Positions 14,910 to 21,378 of a DNA stretch of 21,378 nt are shown here, piece after piece. The stretch comes from Novosphingobium sp. (GTDB lineage Bacteria; Pseudomonadota; Alphaproteobacteria; Sphingomonadales; Sphingomonadaceae): positions 1 to 21,378 of the forward strand of contig JAQVEQ010000018.1 in assembly GCA_028697875.1 (NCBI GenBank), read 5' to 3'. Within the stretch, counting starts at the first letter, position 1. Each line of letters opens with the position of its first letter. The position numbers and the translations under genes were made by a program. The notes below the pieces were generated by a model. It was not told the origin of the DNA and did not search any database. It saw only the letters and a list, made by a program, of their open reading frames with translations.

Positions 14910-16468
14910 CAATGTGCCTCCCCTTCGGCAGCGGCTTCTTCGGTATGGCCTGCGTGATCCGCGTGCCCGGCAGCCGGCTTCGGCTCACCCATCTTGAGAT
15001 GCGCATCCCCTGCCGGGGCAGCGCGCGACAGCCGGGCATCGAGCGCGGCAATGTCCGCCCGCATCGGGGCAAGGAAGCTTTCCGGATAGACGCCCATCCA
15101 CAGGACCGCCGCCGCGATCGGGCCGAGCATCAGCCATTCGCGCAAGGACAGGTCCGGCATGGCCGCCGCATCGGCGTTCTTCTGGTCGCCGAAGGCAACC
15201 CGGCGGTAGAGATAGAGCATGTAGGCCGCGCCGAGGATAATGCCCGTGGCACTGACGGCGGCGACAACGCTCGACGCCTTGTAGATACCCGCAAGGCTCA
15301 GGAATTCGCCGACGAAACCGCTCGTGCCCGGAAGGCCGACCGAAGCCATCGTGAACAGCATGAAGAACAGCGCGTACTTCGGCATGTTGATCGAAAGCCC
15401 GCCGTAACGGTCGATCTCGCGCGTGTGCAGCCGGTCGTAGATCACACCGACGCAGAGGAACAGCGCCGCCGACACGAGGCCGTGGCTCAGCATGACCACC
15501 ATCGCGCCTTCGAGACCCTGGGTGTTGAAGGCGAAGAGCCCGACTGTCACGATCGCCATGTGGGCGACCGAGGAATAGGCGATCAGCTTCTTCATGTCGT
15601 GCTGGACCAGCGCGATCAGGCTGGTGATGACGACCGCCGCCATCGACAGCCCCCAGATCAGCCAGACGAACTGGGCCGAAGCTTCGGGGAACATCGGCAG
15701 CGAGAAACGGATGAAGCCGTAGCCGCCCATCTTCAGCAGCACGCCCGCCAGGATCACCGAACCGGCGGTCGGCGCCTGCACGTGAGCGTCGGGCAGCCAG
15801 GTGTGGACCGGCCACATCGGCATCTTGACCGCGAAGCTGGCGAAGAAGGCCAGGAACAGCCACGTCTGCGCCGCGACCGGGAAGTCGTAGGCCATCAGCG
15901 TCGGGATGTCGGTCGTGCCGGCTTCGTGCACCATCCACAGCATCGCGATCAGCATCAGCACCGAGCCGAGCAGCGTGTAGAGGAAGAACTTGTAGCTGGC
16001 GTAGATCCGGTTGTCCCCGCCCCAGATACCGATGATGAGATACATCGGGATCAGGCCGGCTTCGAAGAAGATGTAGAACAGGTAGAGGTCCTGCGCCGCG
16101 AACACGCCGATCATCAGCGTTTCCATCAGCAGGAACGCCGCCATGTATTCACCGACGCGCTTCTGGATGGACGCGCTCGCCAGGATGCAGATCGGCATCA
16201 GGAAGACCGACAGCATGATCAGCATCAGCGCGATGCCGTCGATCCCCAGCGCCCACTGGAAACCGGCGAAAAGCGGCACTTTTTCGACGAACTGCCACTG
16301 CGCGCCGCCAATGTCGAAATTGGCCCAGAGCAGCACGCCGAGCACGAAGTCGACCAAGGTCGCGACCAATGCCAGCGTGCGCGCGGCCTTGGCCTCGACG
16401 AACAGGCAGAGGAGCCCCGCGACCAGCGGCACGAGGAGCATCACGGAAAGGATGGGAAAACCGGCCAT
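14909..16468 (-). CDS. nuoM: NADH-quinone oxidoreductase subunit M
   Basis: The product is 519 aa, an antiporter-like subunit of the complex I membrane arm. Family motifs are FFEAGLIPMYLIIGIWGG, with the conserved Glu of the pumping channel, PMWPVHTWLPDAHVQAPTAGSVILAG and KKLIAYSSVAHMAIV. The last 30 residues or so leave the membrane domain and form a polar tail rich in His, Glu and Ala (GHADHAGHTEEAAAEGEAH). ATG16468 follows the nuoL stop by 2 nt. The gene overlaps nuoN by one base. Confidence 0.97.
   Translation of the reverse strand: MAGFPILSVMLLVPLVAGLLCLFVEAKAARTLALVATLVDFVLGVLLWANFDIGGAQWQFVEKVPLFAGFQWALGIDGIALMLIMLSVFLMPICILASASIQKRVGEYMAAFLLMETLMIGVFAAQDLYLFYIFFEAGLIPMYLIIGIWGGDNRIYASYKFFLYTLLGSVLMLIAMLWMVHEAGTTDIPTLMAYDFPVAAQTWLFLAFFASFAVKMPMWPVHTWLPDAHVQAPTAGSVILAGVLLKMGGYGFIRFSLPMFPEASAQFVWLIWGLSMAAVVITSLIALVQHDMKKLIAYSSVAHMAIVTVGLFAFNTQGLEGAMVVMLSHGLVSAALFLCVGVIYDRLHTREIDRYGGLSINMPKYALFFMLFTMASVGLPGTSGFVGEFLSLAGIYKASSVVAAVSATGIILGAAYMLYLYRRVAFGDQKNADAAAMPDLSLREWLMLGPIAAAVLWMGVYPESFLAPMRADIAALDARLSRAAPAGDAHLKMGEPKPAAGHADHAGHTEEAAAEGEAH
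14917..14923 (-). promoter_or_regulatory. Shine-Dalgarno of nuoN inside the nuoM 3' end
   Basis: GGGGAGG on the minus strand lies 7 nt before ATG14909 and is read as coding sequence for the last residues of NuoM (GEAH). It decides for ATG14909 over TTG14912. Confidence 0.65.
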
Positions 16469-16470
16469 CG

Positions 16471-18504
16471 TCAGCGCACCATCACCCAGCTGACCGCTGC
16501 CACAAGACCGAGCAGCATGACCAGCGCATAGCTGTAGAGATAACCCGACTGTACCTTCTGAGCGTAACGGCTACCCTGCGCCACCGCCCAGGCAGCGCCG
16601 TTGGGACCGAAACGGTCGATCAGGCCAACATCGCCCTTCTGCCAGAACACCCGGCCCAGCCAGAAGGCGGGGCGGACGAACAGGAAGTCGTAGAGCTCGT
16701 CGAAGTACCACTTGTTGTAGAGGAAAGCGTGAAGTGCCCCGAACTGCGCCACGAACTTGGCGGGGATCGAGGTATCCTTGATATAGGCGAACCACGCGAT
16801 GAGAAGGCCCGTCAGCATGACGGCAGCCGGAGCGAGCTTCACCCACAGCGGGACCTGGTGCATCGCATGCATCAGGTGCTCGTTGTAGAAGATCGCGCCC
16901 TTCCAGAAGCCTTCGTCGCTGATGAAAGCATGCGTGAAGGCGTAGCCGGCAAACACCGCGCCGACCGCCAGCACCACCAGCGGCACCAGCATGACCCACG
17001 GGCTTTCATGCGGATGATAACCGGCCGTGCCGTCGCCGTGCGCATGATGGGCATGGGCATCGTCGTGGCTGGTTTCCTCGTCCGGGCTCTCGTGGTGGCC
17101 GTGGACTGCGTGCTGGATATGCTCGGAATCGGCCCAGCGCGGCTTGCCCCAGAAGGTCAGGAACATCAGGCGCCAGGAATAGAAGCTGGTCAGCAGGGCC
17201 GCGAACACGCCGAGCGCGAAGGCCAGCTGGCCATGTTCCGTCCCGCTGGCGAACGCGGCTTCGATGATCGCATCCTTGGAATAGAACCCGGCAAAGCCGA
17301 ACACGCCCATCACGCCGACGCCGGTGATGGCCAGTGTCCCCGCCATCATGACCCAGAACGTCAGCGGGATCTTCTTACGCAGCGCGCCGTAGTAACGCAT
17401 GTCCTGTTCGTGGTGCATGGCATGGATGACCGAGCCCGCCCCCAGGAACAGCAGCGCCTTGAAGAAGGCGTGCGTGAACAGGTGGAACATCGCCGCGCCA
17501 TAGGCGCCGACGCCGGCGGCAAAGAACATGTAGCCGAGCTGCGAACAGGTCGAATAGGCGATCACCCGCTTGATGTCCCACTGGGTCGTGCCGATCGTCG
17601 CGGCGAAGAAGCAGGTGGCGGCGCCGACATAAGTCACGACCATCATCGCCGTGTCGCTCGTCTGAAACATCGGCGAAAGGCGGCAGACCATGAACACGCC
17701 CGCCGTCACCATGGTCGCGGCGTGGATCAGCGCGGAAACCGGCGTCGGGCCTTCCATCGCGTCGGGAAGCCAGGTGTGAAGCCCCAGCTGCGCCGACTTG
17801 CCCATCGCGCCGATGAACAGCAGCAGGCACAGGATCGTCATCGTGTCGAAGCGGTGCCCGAGGAAACCGATGGTCGAACCGGCCATGCCCGGCGCGGCGG
17901 CGAGGATCTCGGGGATCGAGGTCGTCTGGAACACCAGGTAGGTGCCGAAGATGCCGAGCATGAAGCCGAGGTCGCCCACGCGGTTGACGACGAAGGCCTT
18001 GATCGCCGCGGCGCAGGCCGAGGGCTTCTTGAACCAGAAGCCGATCAGCAGGTACGAGGCGAGACCCACCCCTTCCCAGCCGAAGAACATCTGGACGAGA
18101 TTGTCGGCCGTCACCAGCATCAGCATGGCGAAGGTGAAGAGGCTGAGATAGGCGAAGAAGCGCGGCTGGTCCGGGTCTTCGTCCATGTAGCCCCAGCTGT
18201 AGAGGTGGACGAGCGCGGAAACGCTGGTGACCACCACCAGCATGATCGCGGTCAGCGTGTCGACCCGCAGCGCCCAGTCGAACGTCAGGCTGCCCGAATG
18301 GACCCACTGGAGCACCGGAGTCACGGTCGGTTCGGCCGTCCCGGCGATGTACGAAAGGAAGATCGGCCAGGAAAGCGCGCAGGACAGGAACAGCGCGCCG
18401 GTCGTCACGACCTTGGCCGGGACGTTGCCGATCATGCGGTTGCCCAGCCCGGCGACGATGGCAGCCAGCAGCGGCCCGAAGACGATGATCAGGATGGAGG
18501 ACAC
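16471..18504 (-). CDS. nuoL: NADH-quinone oxidoreductase subunit L
   Basis: The product is 677 aa, the distal antiporter-like subunit of complex I, with about 15-16 helices and a long C-terminal lateral helix. Motifs include FFGWEGVGLASYLLIGFWF, with the key Glu, LHTWLPDAMEGPTPVSALIHAATMV, IKRVIAYSTCSQLGYMF and HAFFKALLFLGAGSVIHAMHHEQDMR. A His/Asp/Glu-rich loop spans about residues 455-500 (for example TSHDDAHAHHAHGDG). It starts with GTG18504. The stretch AAGGGG, just before the nuoK TAA, serves as Shine-Dalgarno about 9 nt upstream. It sits between nuoK (6-nt gap) and nuoM (2-nt gap). Confidence 0.97.
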   Translation of the reverse strand: MSSILIIVFGPLLAAIVAGLGNRMIGNVPAKVVTTGALFLSCALSWPIFLSYIAGTAEPTVTPVLQWVHSGSLTFDWALRVDTLTAIMLVVVTSVSALVHLYSWGYMDEDPDQPRFFAYLSLFTFAMLMLVTADNLVQMFFGWEGVGLASYLLIGFWFKKPSACAAAIKAFVVNRVGDLGFMLGIFGTYLVFQTTSIPEILAAAPGMAGSTIGFLGHRFDTMTILCLLLFIGAMGKSAQLGLHTWLPDAMEGPTPVSALIHAATMVTAGVFMVCRLSPMFQTSDTAMMVVTYVGAATCFFAATIGTTQWDIKRVIAYSTCSQLGYMFFAAGVGAYGAAMFHLFTHAFFKALLFLGAGSVIHAMHHEQDMRYYGALRKKIPLTFWVMMAGTLAITGVGVMGVFGFAGFYSKDAIIEAAFASGTEHGQLAFALGVFAALLTSFYSWRLMFLTFWGKPRWADSEHIQHAVHGHHESPDEETSHDDAHAHHAHGDGTAGYHPHESPWVMLVPLVVLAVGAVFAGYAFTHAFISDEGFWKGAIFYNEHLMHAMHQVPLWVKLAPAAVMLTGLLIAWFAYIKDTSIPAKFVAQFGALHAFLYNKWYFDELYDFLFVRPAFWLGRVFWQKGDVGLIDRFGPNGAAWAVAQGSRYAQKVQSGYLYSYALVMLLGLVAAVSWVMVR

Positions 18505-18510
18505 GTTTTT

Positions 18511-18816
18511 TTACCCCTTCATCCGGTTGACGTCGTCGACCGCAATGGTGCCACGGCCGCGGAAGTAGATAACGAGGATCGCAAGCCCGATCGCCGCCTC
18601 GCCCGCCGCGACGGTCAGGACGAACATCGCGAAGACCTGGCCCACCAGATCGCCGAGGAAGGCGCTGAAGGCCACCAGGTTGATGTTCACCGCCAGCAGG
18701 ATCAGCTCGATCGCCATGAGAATGACGATCACGTTCTTGCGGTTGAGGAAAATGCCGAGCACGCCGAGCACGAAGAGGATCGAGCTGACCACCACGTAGT
18801 GTTCGATACCGATCAC
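18511..18816 (-). CDS. nuoK: NADH-quinone oxidoreductase subunit K
   Basis: The product is 101 aa with three membrane helices, the normal NuoK size. The conserved proton-path glutamates are Glu37 in MAIELILLAVN and Glu73 in AAGEAAIGLAI, matching E. coli Glu36 and Glu72. GTG18816 overlaps the nuoJ stop as GTGA (4-nt overlap), so the subunits are translationally coupled. The short basic segment after the last helix (YFRGRG) suits a cytoplasmic end. Confidence 0.97.
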   Translation of the reverse strand: MIGIEHYVVVSSILFVLGVLGIFLNRKNVIVILMAIELILLAVNINLVAFSAFLGDLVGQVFAMFVLTVAAGEAAIGLAILVIYFRGRGTIAVDDVNRMKG

Positions 18817-19430
18817 AGCTGGACCCCCTTGCCGACTTCCGGCTTCGTGTTGACGGTCGCCTCGTCGGGGCGGCGGCTGACCTGCTTCGAAATGTTCTGC
18901 GTGCGCGTATCCTTGCGTTCGCGATGGGTCAGCACGATCGCGCCGATCATCGCCACCAGCAGGATCAGGCCGGCGCTCTCGAACAGGAACAGGTACTTGC
19001 TGTAAAGCAGCGCACCGATGCTCTCGATGTTGCTGCGGCCGACCAGCGGGGCAGCCATGCCGTCGGGCGTGCCGAGGTGGATCACACCGGCCTTGTAGGC
19101 GCCGATGCCCAGCACCAGTTCGGCCAGCAGGACCAGCGCAATCAGCATGCCGAGCGGGAAGTTCCTGATGAAGCCGGCGCGCAGTTCGGCGAAGTCGATG
19201 TCGAGCATCATGACGACGAACAGGAACAGCACCGCGACCGCGCCGACGTAGACGATCACCAGCAGCATGGCGATGAATTCGGCGCCGACCAGCACCATCA
19301 GGCCGGCCGCGTTGAAGAACGCCAGGATCAGCCAGAGGACCGAGTGGACCGGGTTGCGGGCCAGGATCACCAATGCCGCCGAAGCGACCACCAGCGTGGC
19401 GAAGAGGTAGAAGGCGATTGCATGGATCAT
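18813..19430 (-). CDS. nuoJ: NADH-quinone oxidoreductase subunit J
   Basis: The product is 205 aa with five predicted membrane helices, part of the complex I membrane arm next to the quinone-coupling region. The motif HSVLWLILAFFNAAGLMVLVGAEFIAMLLVIVYVGAVAVLFLFVVMML is summarised by its landmarks: the FFNAAG start, the conserved AEF with glutamate, and YVGAVAVLFLFV, the pi-bulge-containing TM3 of NuoJ. A polar tail of about 35 residues (ending GVQL) follows the last helix. ATG19430 lies 15 nt after the nuoI stop, and the 3' end overlaps nuoK by 4 nt. Confidence 0.96.
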   Translation of the reverse strand: MIHAIAFYLFATLVVASAALVILARNPVHSVLWLILAFFNAAGLMVLVGAEFIAMLLVIVYVGAVAVLFLFVVMMLDIDFAELRAGFIRNFPLGMLIALVLLAELVLGIGAYKAGVIHLGTPDGMAAPLVGRSNIESIGALLYSKYLFLFESAGLILLVAMIGAIVLTHRERKDTRTQNISKQVSRRPDEATVNTKPEVGKGVQL

Positions 19431-19445
19431 TGGATCGCGGGCCCC

Positions 19446-19931
19446 CTAGCGATAGGGCGCATCGGCTTCAAGGTTCGCGGCAATGGCCCGCTCCCACTTG
19501 TCCCCGTTCGCCAAGAGTTTAGCCTTGTCGTAGAGCAGTTCTTCGCGCGTTTCGGTCGCGTATTCGAAGTTCGGCCCTTCGACGATCGCATCCACCGGGC
19601 AGGCTTCCTGGCAGAAGCCGCAGTAGATACATTTCGTCATGTCGATGTCGTAGCGCGTCGTGCGGCGGCTGCCGTCTTCGCGCGGCTCCGCCTCGATCGT
19701 GATCGCCTGCGCCGGGCAGATCGCCTCGCACAGCTTGCAGGCGATGCAGCGTTCCTCGCCGTTGGGATACCGGCGCAGAGCGTGTTCGCCACGGAAACGC
19801 GGGCTGAGCGGGTTCTTCTCGAAGGGATAGTTGATCGTCGCCTTGGCCTTGAAGAAATACTTCAGGGTCAGGGCGTGCGCCTTCAGGAATTCCCAGAGGG
19901 TGAAGCTCTTGACGAGCTGGGCGACGCTCAT
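19446..19931 (-). CDS. nuoI: NADH-quinone oxidoreductase subunit I (two 4Fe-4S clusters)
   Basis: The product is 161 aa, a peripheral-arm ferredoxin-like subunit that passes electrons towards quinone. Two CxxCxxCxxxCP motifs bind clusters N6a and N6b: Cys62/65/68/72 (CIACKLCEAICP) and Cys101/104/107/111 (CIYCGFCQEACP). The N-terminal amphipathic part (FTLWEFLKAHALTLKYFFK) anchors it at the membrane arm. ATG19931 overlaps the nuoH stop as ATGA. Upstream in-frame sequence inside nuoH is arginine-rich and not part of the gene. Confidence 0.98.
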   Translation of the reverse strand: MSVAQLVKSFTLWEFLKAHALTLKYFFKAKATINYPFEKNPLSPRFRGEHALRRYPNGEERCIACKLCEAICPAQAITIEAEPREDGSRRTTRYDIDMTKCIYCGFCQEACPVDAIVEGPNFEYATETREELLYDKAKLLANGDKWERAIAANLEADAPYR

Positions 19932-20974
19932 ACCGCGTACCTCGTAAGCATCAGATAACCGGAAACGAGCACCACGAACAGCAGGCTCATCGGCAGGAAG
20001 ATCTTCCAGCCAAGCCGCATCAGCTGGTCGTAACGGAACCGCGGCACGGTCGCCTTCACCCAGCTGAACACGAAGAAGAAGAACAGGATCTTGAGCAGCA
20101 GCCAGACCACGCCCGGGACGTAATAGAGCGGCGCCCAGTCGACCGGCGGCAGGTACCCGCCCCAGAACAGCACGGCATTGAGCGCGCACATCAGCAGCAC
20201 GTTGGCGTATTCGCCGAGCCAGTAGAGCGCGAAGGCCATCGAGCTGTATTCGGTCTGGTACCCGGCGACGAGTTCGCTTTCCGCCTCGGTCAGGTCGAAC
20301 GGCGCGCGCGCGGTTTCCGCCATGCCCGAGATCAGGAACAGCACCCACATCGGGAACAGCAGCGGATTGAACACGTAGCCGTTCAGAATACCGAACACGT
20401 GCCCCTTCTGGCCCTGCACGATGTCGTTGAGATTGAACGACCCGGCCCACAGCACGACGCAGATCAGGATGAACCCGATCGAGACTTCGTAGGAAATCAT
20501 CTGCGCCGAAGCGCGCATGGCCGAGAAGAACGGATATTTCGAGTTCGACGACCAGCCCGCAATGACCACCCCGTAAACGCCGAGCGAACTGATCGCGAGG
20601 ACATAGAGCAGGCCGACGTTGATATCGGCGAGGATCGCGCCCGAATTGAACGGGATCACCGCCCAGGCCATCAGCGCCACGGTAAAGGTCACGATCGGCG
20701 CGATCAGGAACAGGCCCTTGTTCGACGCCGAGGGAATGATCGTTTCCTGGAGCATGACCTTGAGCCCGTCGGCGAACGACTGGAGCAAGCCCCACGGCCC
20801 GACCACGTTCGGCCCGCGGCGCAGCGCCATGGCGGCCCAGATCTTGCGGTCGGCATAGATAATCATGGCGACGCCCAGCATCAGCGGCAGGGCGATCAGC
20901 AAGATCCCGCAGACCGTGGCGACGAGCCACGCCCAATCGTAGGACATGCCGAGGGATTGGAAGAAGGCGGTCAT
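19928..20974 (-). CDS. nuoH: NADH-quinone oxidoreductase subunit H
   Basis: The product is 348 aa with about eight membrane helices, forming the quinone-binding chamber at the junction of the two complex I arms. Signatures are YADRKIWAAMALRRGPNVVGPWGLLQSFADGLK (conserved RRGPN and QSFADG) and TARAPFDLTEAESELVAGYQTEYSSM, the acidic loop implicated in coupling. The C-terminus carries KATVPRFRYDQLMRLGWK. ATG20974 overlaps the nuoG stop as ATGA (20971-20974). The 3' end overlaps nuoI by 4 nt. Confidence 0.98.
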   Translation of the reverse strand: MTAFFQSLGMSYDWAWLVATVCGILLIALPLMLGVAMIIYADRKIWAAMALRRGPNVVGPWGLLQSFADGLKVMLQETIIPSASNKGLFLIAPIVTFTVALMAWAVIPFNSGAILADINVGLLYVLAISSLGVYGVVIAGWSSNSKYPFFSAMRASAQMISYEVSIGFILICVVLWAGSFNLNDIVQGQKGHVFGILNGYVFNPLLFPMWVLFLISGMAETARAPFDLTEAESELVAGYQTEYSSMAFALYWLGEYANVLLMCALNAVLFWGGYLPPVDWAPLYYVPGVVWLLLKILFFFFVFSWVKATVPRFRYDQLMRLGWKIFLPMSLLFVVLVSGYLMLTRYAV

Positions 20975-21378
20975 TCCGCGGCCTCCGCCATCTGGTCACC
21001 CTGCAGCAGTTCCGCCGAACAGCGCTGCATCGTCGCACTGGCGCGCGCGATCGGGTTGGTCATGTAGAAATCCTTGATCGGATAGGCTTCGATCACGCCG
21101 CCGAAGCTGCCGCCACCGGCCGGGAGCGGACCGAAATCGGCCAACCCTTCCTCGCCCAGCGCCGGGACTTCGGCGATCATCGCGGCCTGCAGTTCGGCAA
21201 AGCTGTCGAACCCCACCGAAACCCCCAGGCTATCGGCCAGCGCGCGCAGGATCGTCCAGTCCTCACGCGCGTCGCCCGGCGCGAACACGGCCTTTTCGGC
21301 ATACTGCACGCGGCCTTCGGTGTTGACGTAAGTGCCGTCCTTCTCGGTGTAAGCCGCCGCCGGGAGGATCACGTCCGC
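20971..21378 (-). CDS. nuoG: NADH-quinone oxidoreductase subunit G, C-terminal fragment (cut by window edge)
   Basis: Only the last 135 residues are present and the frame is open through the right edge. ADVILPAAAYTEKDGTYVN followed by TEGRVQ is the characteristic molybdopterin-oxidoreductase-like end of NuoG, where the fold is kept but no molybdenum cofactor is bound in complex I. The Fe-S cluster domains lie outside the window. The tail GGSFGGVIEAYPIKDFYMTNPIARASATMQRC fits the alphaproteobacterial NuoG end. It overlaps nuoH by 4 nt, continuing the coupled nuo operon. Confidence 0.95.
   Translation of the reverse strand, partial: ADVILPAAAYTEKDGTYVNTEGRVQYAEKAVFAPGDAREDWTILRALADSLGVSVGFDSFAELQAAMIAEVPALGEEGLADFGPLPAGGGSFGGVIEAYPIKDFYMTNPIARASATMQRCSAELLQGDQMAEAAE

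Noticed and set aside
14855..16531. Plus-strand open frame of 558 codons opposite nuoM
   Set aside because: Same low-complexity charged composition, antisense to nuoM, no recognisable motif.
16369..19005. Plus-strand open frame of 878 codons opposite nuoL/nuoK/nuoJ
   Set aside because: Composition is extreme (His, Arg, Asp, Glu, Gln, Gly) with no domain pattern, and it lies wholly antisense to conserved nuo genes. It is an artefact of third-position GC bias.
19932..21038. Upstream extension of the nuoI frame through nuoH
   Set aside because: NuoI is complete at 161 aa from ATG19931, and the extension is antisense-like arginine-rich sequence within nuoH in another frame.

Overview
The window reads as a dense, GC-rich alphaproteobacterial chromosome segment, most likely from the Sphingomonadales (a Novosphingobium/Erythrobacter-type genome). 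The basis is protein-level resemblance of GltA, the NuoG-N run, the DUF1467 protein and the small kinase/phosphotransfer genes to that order, plus the alphaproteobacterial order nuo - birA - coaX - rnj - DUF1467. No genus can be fixed from the sequence alone. I see no tRNA, rRNA, IS element, CRISPR array, prophage or plasmid feature. No stretch above about 100 bp lacks a gene. The largest gaps are 6969-7046 and 7350-7418.

Left part (1-3391). The 5' end of a comEC-like gene runs off the left edge on the minus strand. It is divergent from gltX (glutamyl-tRNA synthetase), which is followed 23 bp later by gltA (citrate synthase, with a TTG start set by a strong Shine-Dalgarno) and a 67-aa two-helix membrane protein.

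Middle part (3396-9983). This is the accessory-looking and most interesting region. On the minus strand, in transcription order, lie a small Hpt-fold protein, a 402-aa membrane protein with a nucleotidyltransferase-like N-terminus, a DUF2336 protein and a soluble histidine-kinase-like protein. Divergent from them is an 854-aa, cysteine-free, two-TM coiled-coil protein whose architecture resembles the Caulobacter polarity factor TipN. The Hpt-fold protein has Met, and the kinase has Pro, where the phosphoacceptor His should be, while the kinase ATP-binding boxes are intact. The only two TTAA tetranucleotides I can find by eye in the window both form TTAA-N7-TT(T/A)x, a near match to the CtrA cell-cycle regulator box. 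Each sits exactly 23 nt upstream of a start codon, one before the Hpt-like gene and one before the DUF2336 gene. I infer a CtrA-controlled, polarity- or cell-cycle-linked signalling module whose phosphotransfer proteins have lost their canonical histidines.

Right part (9984-21378). This is one long minus-strand operon, read from the right edge: nuoG (3' end), nuoH, nuoI, nuoJ, nuoK, nuoL, nuoM, nuoN (respiratory complex I membrane arm and connecting subunits), then birA (biotin-protein ligase without an HTH domain), coaX (type III pantothenate kinase), rnj (ribonuclease J) and a DUF1467 membrane protein. Genes are joined by ATGA, GTGA or TGATG overlaps or gaps of a few bases, indicating translational coupling. 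NuoL and NuoM carry unusual His-rich segments.
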